Shown: positions 18,728-24,899 of the stretch, piece after piece
Numbering within the stretch: position 1 is the first letter of the stretch
Layout: each line of letters starts with the position of its first letter
NCBI RefSeq assembly: GCF_000317125.1
Contig: NC_019695.1
Span: forward strand, 1,476,336 to 1,540,335
Source of the DNA: Chroococcidiopsis thermalis PCC 7203
GTDB lineage: Bacteria > Cyanobacteriota > Cyanobacteriia > Cyanobacteriales > Chroococcidiopsidaceae
DNA length: 64,000 bases
Reading direction: 5' to 3'
The notes under the pieces: generated by a model
The model's input: the letters and a program-made list of their open reading frames with translations, nothing else
Databases searched by the model: none
Told to the model about the DNA's origin: nothing
Translations under genes and position numbers: made by a program

Positions 18728-18768
18728 GAGTCGGTAGGGGTGCACGGCTGTGCGCTCGTACAAGGGAG
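18728..18768. repeat. Degenerate GTAGGGG palindrome
   Basis: An imperfect version of the GTAGGGGCGCAC...GTGCGCCCCTAC palindrome seen at 12958-12985, here with several mismatches, flanked by GGGAGTC and AAGGGAGCC repeat-like pieces. Lies upstream of the MATE gene. Confidence 0.5.
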
Positions 18769-18804
18769 CCGATGAATGAGGTTGTACAGGAGAAACTTGT
18801 CGAA

Positions 18805-19077
18805 TTAATTTTGGCTAGGATCGGGCATAAAAAGAATAGAGCCGATTGTGAATATAATGCTAGCTGAAAAATGTAAAATGGCAGACAAAGTAATACCTTT
18901 AAAAATTTCTAATATGGCATCAAATACAAACATTAACGAGCCAATCAGAAATAACCAACTAGCAAATGAGGCGCGATCGCGCCGACCGAGAATCTTGGCG
19001 ATCGCAATACTTTTGATCGACTTTACTAAATCGATTGCTTGACAATTATCCCCGTTTGCATACTTTTTTAGCAGCAT
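18805..19077 (-). CDS. YrhK-like small membrane protein
   Basis: A 90-residue protein with two hydrophobic helices (SWLFLIGSLMFVFDAILEIF and LSAILHFSASIIFTIGSILF) and a basic RRDRAS linker. The pattern of a tryptophan-containing first helix, a short loop and a second helix ending FMPD resembles the YrhK family, whose function is unknown. It is divergent from the AraC-type gene, and direct and inverted repeats in the shared gap suggest joint regulation. Confidence 0.65.
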   Translation of the reverse strand: MLLKKYANGDNCQAIDLVKSIKSIAIAKILGRRDRASFASWLFLIGSLMFVFDAILEIFKGITLSAILHFSASIIFTIGSILFMPDPSQN

Positions 19078-19120
19078 CTCAATCTCCTATCATTTAAATA
19101 AAATTCGGTTAGTTAATTTT

Positions 19121-19152
19121 GGCGTTACATACTGTAACTTTGCCGTTACAAT
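19121..19152. promoter_or_regulatory. Candidate AraC-type operator between divergent genes
   Basis: Two CGTTACA direct repeats start 21 bp apart (19123-19129 and 19144-19150), i.e. two helical turns. The first also forms an inverted repeat GTTACA-TAC-TGTAAC (19124-19138). Direct repeats on one helical face are typical of AraC-family binding. Assignment to the adjacent regulator is an inference. Confidence 0.45.
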
Positions 19153-19244
19153 TACAGAATAGAGAAACTCAAAGCTTCGATCTATTTGAATCTTGCGCGA
19201 CTGTCAAAATCTTGCAGTAAGTTTTGCAGGGAGTTAAAGAACAG

Positions 19245-20120
19245 ATGGCGAAAGCATCACACGCTCCAACACGCGATCCCAAATTACCGATCGCATCGAG
19301 TCAAAATTTAGGTTGGGAATCAATTATTGTTGAAGAATTTCAGCAACCCCCTGGAGGAATAGAGCATTTCGCCTTGCCAGAACACGCGATCGCCGTATGT
19401 CTGGCGACGAAACCCAATCGCCTGCATCAAATTATGGGCGATCGCCGTTACGTAGGACTCTATACTAAAGGCGATATTTCCATCACCCCCGCTCATCTCC
19501 CTTCTTCATATCAATCGGAAGGCGAAGATCGTTACTTGCACATCCAAATTCCGCCCCAATTCTTGCAACAAGTAGCAAAAGAAGCGATCGAAATCGATCC
19601 CACTGGCATTGAGATCGTACCGGAATTTCGGGTACGCAACCCCCAAATCGAGCAGATAGCCATGATGTTGCGCTCGGCACTGCATCAAAACGATGCTTGG
19701 GTGAATCGCCTCTATATCGAATCTTTGGCAAACCTGCTAACAGTACATTTACTCCGCGACTATGCCACAACTCAACCACGTGTAGCACTTTATGAGGGAG
19801 GATTAGGCGATCGTAGGATATTACAAGTTTCAGAATATATCAACGCTCATCTAGATCGAGAGATTAAACTGGCAGATCTCGCTCAACTTCTAGGAATGAG
19901 TCAGTTTCACTTTAGCCGCCTGTTCAAGCAATCCCTTGGCGTTTCGCCGCACCAGTACTTACTCCAGCAAAGAGTAGAACGAGCAAAACAGTTATTAAAA
20001 CAAACAAACCTATCGGTAGTCGAAATCGCTTTACGATCCGGCTTCAACAGCCACAGCCATTTAAGCAAACAATTTCGTCAACTCACTGGCATGACACCCA
20101 AAGCCTACCGAGCCGGATGA
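19245..20120 (+). CDS. AraC-family transcriptional regulator
   Basis: DNA-binding regulator, 291 residues from the ATG at 19245, which has GGGAG upstream. A TTG at 19224 would add seven residues and overlaps that site. The N-terminal about 180 residues form a sensor domain (HIQIPPQFLQQVAKEAIEID). The C-terminal about 100 residues contain the two helix-turn-helix motifs: LADLAQLLGMSQFHFSRLFK and VVEIALRSGFNSHSHLSKQF, ending LTGMTPKAYR. The N-terminal type resembles AraC proteins found beside small-molecule stress genes. The likely target is the divergent YrhK-like gene and itself; the effector is unknown. Confidence 0.92.
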   Translation: MAKASHAPTRDPKLPIASSQNLGWESIIVEEFQQPPGGIEHFALPEHAIAVCLATKPNRLHQIMGDRRYVGLYTKGDISITPAHLPSSYQSEGEDRYLHIQIPPQFLQQVAKEAIEIDPTGIEIVPEFRVRNPQIEQIAMMLRSALHQNDAWVNRLYIESLANLLTVHLLRDYATTQPRVALYEGGLGDRRILQVSEYINAHLDREIKLADLAQLLGMSQFHFSRLFKQSLGVSPHQYLLQQRVERAKQLLKQTNLSVVEIALRSGFNSHSHLSKQFRQLTGMTPKAYRAG

Positions 20121-20123
20121 ACA

Positions 20124-20190
20124 AAGTCAAAAGTCAAAAGTTAAAAGTCAAAACTAGCGTCTTTCTTTGCGCCTTTGCGTCTTTGCGCGA
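20124..20190. repeat. AAAGTCA tract and CTTTGCG tract
   Basis: Copies of CAAAAGTCAAAAGTTAAAAG (20124-20152) are followed by CTTTGCGCCTTTGCGTC (about 20161-20190). Both families recur: the first inside the AEC gene at 20938-20970 and at 24000-24027, the second at 4669-4694. Confidence 0.65.
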
Positions 20191-20223
20191 CATACAAAAT
20201 AAAACTTTTGCAATAGCCCTGTT

Positions 20224-21213
20224 CTAACGAACACCAAACAACCACAACCACAGTGGCAAAGTCAACAACAGACTTGCAGAACCGAGTGCTAAAGCCGTCA
20301 CAGCCAAATCGCGATCGAGATCGTAAGCTTCCGCAATTACCAGAGTAGCAAAAGCGGGAGGCATAGCCATTTGTAAAACGATCGCTAGTTGAGGCGCGCC
20401 TGTAAAACCACATAGAGTTAAGACACTACCTACAACTAAAGGAACGATCAGCATTTTAATTGTTAAACTAACTGCGGCTTTGGGTAGATTGTGCCAAGAC
20501 TTGAGATGTTGCAAGCGCATCCCGATGAGAACCAACGATAAAGCAACCACACTCCAACCCAAGCTGGATAAAACTGATTCTGCGACAGCAGGTAAGGCAA
20601 CTTGACGAAATAACAAGCCAAACCCCATACTCCACAAAGCAGGATTGATTAATATTGCCTGGATGAGTGAAGTGCGATCGCTAACTCCCTTCCCAAATCG
20701 CGCCGCTAGCACTACACCTAAACCATAAGATCCCAAAGTCGATCCCAACAAATCGTAAAACAGCGTCCAGCCAAAATACTGCGTTCCCACCACCGCCAAA
20801 GCCACGGGAAACCCAATATAACCCGTGTTGCCTACCATAGCAGCTAGCAGAAAACTACCTTGGGTAGGTAATGGGTAGTTGGTAATGGGTAGTTGTTGGT
20901 TGTTGATTGTTGCTTCCCTATTCCCCTGCTCTTGTTTTTTGACTTTTAACTTTTGACTTTTGACTTTTAGCTTAATCCACCCCCAAGCTAAACCTGCTCC
21001 GAGTAAAATAGCCATCCAAGCGCATATAGGTGCGATCCAAATAGCTCCCGATAAGTCAGCTTGGCGCAAGAAGGCAATAATACTAATCGGGACTCCAATC
21101 CAAAACAGAAATTGTCCTAGAGTATGGGGAGAGAGTTGAGGTATTTTGCTGCTGGCGAAAAAGCCTAACGAAACCAACCCGATTAATTGGGCGTATAGTA
21201 TCAAAAGCTGCAT
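20224..21213 (-). CDS. AEC-family transporter with an in-frame repeat insertion
   Basis: Second auxin efflux carrier-type transporter, 329 residues. QGSFLLAAMVGNTGYIGFP and VLIGMRLQHL align with the paralogue at 11825-12799. Between the third hydrophobic segment (LGAGLAWGWI) and QGSFLL lies a strongly hydrophilic stretch of about 37 residues containing KLKVKSQKLKVKKQEQ and NNQQLPITNYPLPT. It is encoded by intergenic-type repeats. Without it the protein would be about 292 residues, still normal for the family. The insert probably forms a loop on one membrane face. No stop or frameshift results. The substrate is unknown. Confidence 0.88.
   Translation of the reverse strand: MQLLILYAQLIGLVSLGFFASSKIPQLSPHTLGQFLFWIGVPISIIAFLRQADLSGAIWIAPICAWMAILLGAGLAWGWIKLKVKSQKLKVKKQEQGNREATINNQQLPITNYPLPTQGSFLLAAMVGNTGYIGFPVALAVVGTQYFGWTLFYDLLGSTLGSYGLGVVLAARFGKGVSDRTSLIQAILINPALWSMGFGLLFRQVALPAVAESVLSSLGWSVVALSLVLIGMRLQHLKSWHNLPKAAVSLTIKMLIVPLVVGSVLTLCGFTGAPQLAIVLQMAMPPAFATLVIAEAYDLDRDLAVTALALGSASLLLTLPLWLWLFGVR
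20864..20971. repeat. Repeat tract inside the AEC gene
   Basis: GGTAATGGGTAGTTGG-type units and AACTTTTGACTTTTGACTTT-type units lie inside the coding frame at residues about 81-117. The same units are otherwise found between genes in this window. Confidence 0.75.
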
Positions 21214-21372
21214 TACAAAAAGAAAATTATTCTTCTGAAAGAATTAGTGGGGAATGGGGAATAATGGACTAGTGCAGTTTAACGAATTGACACTTAGCCG
21301 TTAATCAGTCTTAAGTTTACAATTGCTAATTGTAAACTTGAGGTTGGCGGGGCGAACTGTAAGGAGTGAGTT

Positions 21373-22230
21373 GTGGATAACGCTGACTTATCGAGACGAC
21401 AAAAGCATTCAAATTCTGCAAATCGTCGATCGCCCGATGATATTCCAGAGGCTTTACGGGATGCAACCCCTTCTAATTCTGGCACTTCACCTAATCGTGC
21501 TTCCAGTGGTCAGCCAATTTATTTGATTGGTGGTTTGCTGGCTGTAGGTGCGATCGCGGTAGGGACTGGTTTATGGTACTTTAATGCTCCGTCGCCAAAT
21601 ACAGTCACTCAGCCTACACCTACTGTTTCTCCTAGTCCGACTGTTTCTACTAGCCCTGCAACACCACAACCACCAGTAGCAGTCAATCCTTCTCCCGCTC
21701 GCTCGGACAACCTTTTAGGACATTTACCTTATCAAGAAGCCCCCGAAACAGAACTCGTGCCAATTCTACCAGGAAGTGCCATGAGGTTGCGTCAAGCTGC
21801 TGCCGAGGAGTTTCAGGCGATGGTACGGGCAGCTAGGGCTTCAGGGATAAGTTTAGTACCAATTTCCGGTTTTCGTTCTACCCAAGATCAGCAGCACATC
21901 TATTTTGGTATTCAAGCAGAACGGGGACAATCTGTAACCAAACGTGCCGAAGTCAGCGCCCCTCCAGGCTACAGCGAGCATCATACAGGTTACGCCGTAG
22001 ATATTGGTGATGGAAATACCCCAGCAACAAATTTAAATACTAATTTTGAGAAGACGAAAGCCTTTAGATGGTTAGAGGCAAATGCAGCGCGATTTCACTT
22101 TGAAATGTCTTTTCCTAAGAATAACTCGCAAGGGGTAAGTTACGAACCTTGGCACTGGAGATTTGTGGGCGATCGCGATAGTTTAGAAACATTTTATAAA
22201 GCCAAAAATCTCGATCGCAACACACCTTAA
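21373..22230 (+). CDS. D-alanyl-D-alanine carboxypeptidase, VanY/M15 family
   Basis: Zinc peptidase trimming the terminal D-Ala of peptidoglycan stem peptides, 285 residues. GTG start with AAGGAG 6-7 bases upstream. Residues 1-47 are cytoplasmic, 50-70 a membrane anchor and 76-112 a Pro/Thr/Ser linker; the catalytic domain spans about 118-285 in the periplasm. SGFRSTQDQ is at 165-173. Zinc ligands are H203 and D210 (HHTGYAVD) and H261, with catalytic E258 in EPWHW. All are intact. The frame fits the single-pass membrane-bound VanY layout common in cyanobacteria. No vancomycin-resistance genes are nearby. Confidence 0.93.
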   Translation: MDNADLSRRQKHSNSANRRSPDDIPEALRDATPSNSGTSPNRASSGQPIYLIGGLLAVGAIAVGTGLWYFNAPSPNTVTQPTPTVSPSPTVSTSPATPQPPVAVNPSPARSDNLLGHLPYQEAPETELVPILPGSAMRLRQAAAEEFQAMVRAARASGISLVPISGFRSTQDQQHIYFGIQAERGQSVTKRAEVSAPPGYSEHHTGYAVDIGDGNTPATNLNTNFEKTKAFRWLEANAARFHFEMSFPKNNSQGVSYEPWHWRFVGDRDSLETFYKAKNLDRNTP

Positions 22231-22244
22231 TTGTTTTTACGCTA

Positions 22245-22511
22245 ATGAGCATACGTCATTTTTATGCAAAACGGATTTCAAACCTTGTAAATGGGTTTGC
22301 TAAATACGAATATACAGCCGACTCCATCAGCATGGCAGATTTTGGAACTATGATTATTGATGTAAATAACAAAAGATCTAAAATTGAAAAACCCATGACT
22401 GACGAGACTATTGAGAATCAAGAAGTGTGCATTTTGGCATTAACCTCTAAAATTCTAAAAGAATATGAAAAAAATCAGGAATTGCCTCGCGAAACTCATT
22501 ACGTATCATAA
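22245..22511 (+). CDS. Hypothetical protein, 88 residues
   Basis: No recognised family. It is hydrophilic and mixed in charge, with a C-terminal helix-like KILKEYEKNQELPRETH. No signal peptide or membrane segment is seen. It begins 14 bp after the carboxypeptidase stop and no ribosome site is clear. It could be real or a chance frame. Confidence 0.4.
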   Translation: MSIRHFYAKRISNLVNGFAKYEYTADSISMADFGTMIIDVNNKRSKIEKPMTDETIENQEVCILALTSKILKEYEKNQELPRETHYVS

Positions 22512-22642
22512 TAAATCAATAGACAGCAGCAAGGAGGCTACGATCGCTCTCAAATGCTTGTATCAGGAGCGGTATCGCTTTTTAAACTGAAACCTTAACT
22601 CAGAAGTTATATTCAAGATATTGAGTTTTGCCAAAAACCATT

Positions 22643-22870
22643 ATGCACCAGATTAACTTAAAAGAAGCTGAGACTCGACTAGCAGAGCTAATTGAAGAAG
22701 TGGCTGGCGGGGAAGAAGTTGTAATTACCTGTAGTGATGGAAGATCTTTCAAGATTATACCGATTGGTACGGTAGAAGCGATCCCTAAATTTGGCAGTGC
22801 AAAGGGAATGGTAAAGATGTCAGATGATTTCGACGCGCCATTGGAAGACTTTGAAGCATATGCTCCATGA
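22643..22870 (+). CDS. Phd/YefM-type antitoxin
   Basis: Predicted antitoxin of a type II toxin-antitoxin pair, 75 residues from the ATG at 22643. A TTG at 22628 would add five. The opening INLKEAETRLAELIEEVAGG followed by EEVVITCSDG is the Phd/YefM fold that binds DNA and represses the operon. The C-terminus (MSDDFDAPLEDFEAY) is acidic and would wrap the toxin. It overlaps the downstream PIN gene by ATGA, indicating translational coupling. Confidence 0.9.
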   Translation: MHQINLKEAETRLAELIEEVAGGEEVVITCSDGRSFKIIPIGTVEAIPKFGSAKGMVKMSDDFDAPLEDFEAYAP

Positions 22871-23253
22871 GGATATTGCTCGACACCCACTCATTTTTGT
22901 GGTTTATTGAGGGCAGTCCCAACCTCAGCAACATAGCAAGGAGTGCGATCGAAGATCGAAAAAATCAGAGATTTTTGAGTGTTGCAAGTCTCTGGGAGAT
23001 GTCTATCAAGGTTAGTATTGGAAAACTAGAGCTTGAAATGACGTTTGCTGAGTTAGTCCAGCGTGAAGTATACGGAAATGCTATTGAGTTACTTGAAATA
23101 CAGCCAGAACATTTAGATGAATTAGCCAAGCTACCTTTTCACCACAAAGATCCATTCGATCGACTGATAATTGCTCAAAGTTTAGCAGAGTGCATACCTG
23201 TAGTGACGAAAGACGAAATATTTGGAAGTTACCCTGTCACCATACTGCGGTGA
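22867..23253 (+). CDS. VapC-like PIN-domain toxin
   Basis: Predicted ribonuclease toxin, 128 residues. PIN acidic residues are visible: D6 in LLDTHSFLWFI, E in SLWEMSIKVSIGKLEL, D in HHKDPFDRLIIAQ and D in PVVTKDEIFGSY. The pattern matches the Sll0205-like PIN subgroup of cyanobacteria. Start ATGA overlaps the antitoxin stop. The target RNA is not predictable. The pair sits in a small accessory patch with a GNAT gene and a broken Uma2 gene. Confidence 0.92.
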   Translation: MRILLDTHSFLWFIEGSPNLSNIARSAIEDRKNQRFLSVASLWEMSIKVSIGKLELEMTFAELVQREVYGNAIELLEIQPEHLDELAKLPFHHKDPFDRLIIAQSLAECIPVVTKDEIFGSYPVTILR

Positions 23254-23256
23254 GTT

Positions 23257-23754
23257 ATGCGTCGCTCGCAACAACAGCCCACAAAGATGAACGCAATTAC
23301 CTATAGACTGCCGGAGCCAGGGGATGAACACCAAATTAGTGCTTGCATGTGGGCTTCTGCGGATCTCTGGGAACTTACAGATGGAACACCAGAAAGTGTT
23401 GCCGAATGGAAACAAATTTGTGACCTAGAAGAATTGAGAGGAAGAATCTTGAGTGGTGAGAAAACGCTAGTCGCTACATGGAATGGAATCGTTGTCGGTT
23501 TTATCGCATTTCGGAGAGGGAATCATCTATCTTTGTTGTTCGTCCGAAGAGAATTTGCTAGGCAAGGAATTGGTAGAGAGCTATTCACTCGGTGCAGCAA
23601 CGCTCTTAATGAAATCATTGTTAACTCATCTGATACGGCAGTAGGCTTTTATCAAAAAGTCGGGTTTGTCCAAAGTGGCGATCGCTTTTGCAAAAATGGG
23701 GTATGGGCAACACCCATGAAGTGGACTGAAATTGTAGCGAATCGAAACCACTGA
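23257..23754 (+). CDS. GNAT-family N-acetyltransferase
   Basis: Acetyl-CoA-dependent acetyltransferase, 165 residues. Motif A is RREFARQGIGRELF, carrying the R/Q-x-x-G-x-G/A pyrophosphate loop. Motif B-like VGFYQKVGFVQSG follows. The first ATG (23257) lies 3 bp after the toxin stop with GGTGAG upstream; M11 at 23287 is an alternative. Close spacing suggests cotranscription with the toxin-antitoxin pair. Some GNAT proteins are toxins themselves, but this one looks like a general amino-group acetyltransferase. Substrate unknown. Confidence 0.85.
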   Translation: MRRSQQQPTKMNAITYRLPEPGDEHQISACMWASADLWELTDGTPESVAEWKQICDLEELRGRILSGEKTLVATWNGIVVGFIAFRRGNHLSLLFVRREFARQGIGRELFTRCSNALNEIIVNSSDTAVGFYQKVGFVQSGDRFCKNGVWATPMKWTEIVANRNH

Positions 23755-23850
23755 CATATTTTTCGCAGCCTGCGATCGATCGCGTTACTTCTCAACCCAG
23801 AAACTATAAAATTGAACTAAATCGATCGCAAAATTTCCAGAAGTTCTGCT

Positions 23851-23988
23851 ATGAAAACACTAGCTAAATGGTCTGTAGAAGACTATCATCGCACGATCGA
23901 AGCAGACATTCTGCGCGATCGCCATGTGGAATTGCTAGCAGGTGATATTGTTGAGAAGAGTCCAGAAACACCGATCCCTCACAGCTAA
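23851..23988 (+). pseudogene. Uma2 (DUF820) nuclease remnant
   Basis: A 45-codon frame, MKTLAKWSVEDYH... LLAGDIVEKSPETPIPH, matches the N-terminus of Uma2-type restriction-nuclease-like proteins, normally about 190 residues. It stops just after the conserved SPE segment. The core PD-(D/E)XK motifs are missing and the sequence beyond runs into a repeat tract. This is a truncated relic. Confidence 0.8.
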
Positions 23989-24006
23989 GATTCACAATTT
24001 TGATTT

Positions 24007-24879
24007 TTAACTTTTAACTTTTGACTTGCTTTTCCTCGCTGTCGCCCCAATAGTTGAATAATAAATTGCCCATGACTGCGGATCTTCGGCAATTTGACAA
24101 TATCGCTCGATGTCTTGTTGCGTTGCTTTACCCGTAGCAATATATTTATCTGTTAATCGCTCGGCAGACATTTTCATAACTGTAGCAATTCCCGAACCAC
24201 CAGGGGCTAAAGGAGTATCATTTTCAACAGATAATTCTTGCAAATTCAACTGTTGAAATATGGTAGGCAATTTAATACCAAAAGCATAATCCATCCCCCT
24301 ACTAGCAAACATTTGGGCGATCGCCTCATTCACCCGATTCATCGACTGACAAGCTGCTTCATTTCCCGCGATCGCTCTAGCAGCAGAAAAATCTGGTTCT
24401 TCAATCACAATCCACCCACCAGGCTTGAGTAAATCTAACATTTTTGCGAGAGCAATTTGAAATTCTGGAACATGAATCAGCACGTAGCGAGTATGAATGA
24501 GATCGAAAGATTGACTCTTTAGCGCTAGATGACGAATATCGGCTTCTATAACTTCTAAATTCGCTCGTGCGAGCTTGGCAACAAAGCGAGTATTTAAATC
24601 GACAGCAACAACCTTACCATTTTCTCCAACAATTTCTGCCATCCAGCGGGCGATCGATCCTGCTCCTGCACCAACTTCCAGACAGCACCAATTAGGAGAA
24701 ATACCTGTTGCTTGAATTCGCTGACGACTGGCAGGATCGAAGACTCGTTCGATTGCTTGGAGTCTTGCCAATTCTTTCAACTCAGTTTCTGTCAGTTTAA
24801 ATTCTTGGGGTTCAACTGTTTTAGATTCAACTTTTTTCTCAGGCTGAGAATTAGCAAAGATGTATGTAGAATCTGACAT
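24007..24879 (-). CDS. Class I SAM-dependent methyltransferase
   Basis: Rossmann-fold methyltransferase, 290 residues from the ATG at 24879, preceded by AGGGG. An in-frame GTG at 24885 lies within that site. Motif I is LEVGAGAGS (about 67-75), motif II an acidic VVAVDLN, and motif III LDLLKPGGWIVIEEPD. The substrate is unknown; the layout resembles UbiE/Coq5-like small-molecule methyltransferases. It starts 20 bp after the pbpC stop, so it is probably in the pbpC operon. The last codons and stop (KSKVKS) lie within an AAAAGTTAAAAGTC repeat tract, so the native C-terminus has probably been replaced or extended. Confidence 0.87.
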   Translation of the reverse strand: MSDSTYIFANSQPEKKVESKTVEPQEFKLTETELKELARLQAIERVFDPASRQRIQATGISPNWCCLEVGAGAGSIARWMAEIVGENGKVVAVDLNTRFVAKLARANLEVIEADIRHLALKSQSFDLIHTRYVLIHVPEFQIALAKMLDLLKPGGWIVIEEPDFSAARAIAGNEAACQSMNRVNEAIAQMFASRGMDYAFGIKLPTIFQQLNLQELSVENDTPLAPGGSGIATVMKMSAERLTDKYIATGKATQQDIERYCQIAEDPQSWAIYYSTIGATARKSKSKVKS

Positions 24880-24899
24880 TTTCACCCCTGTAACTCTGA

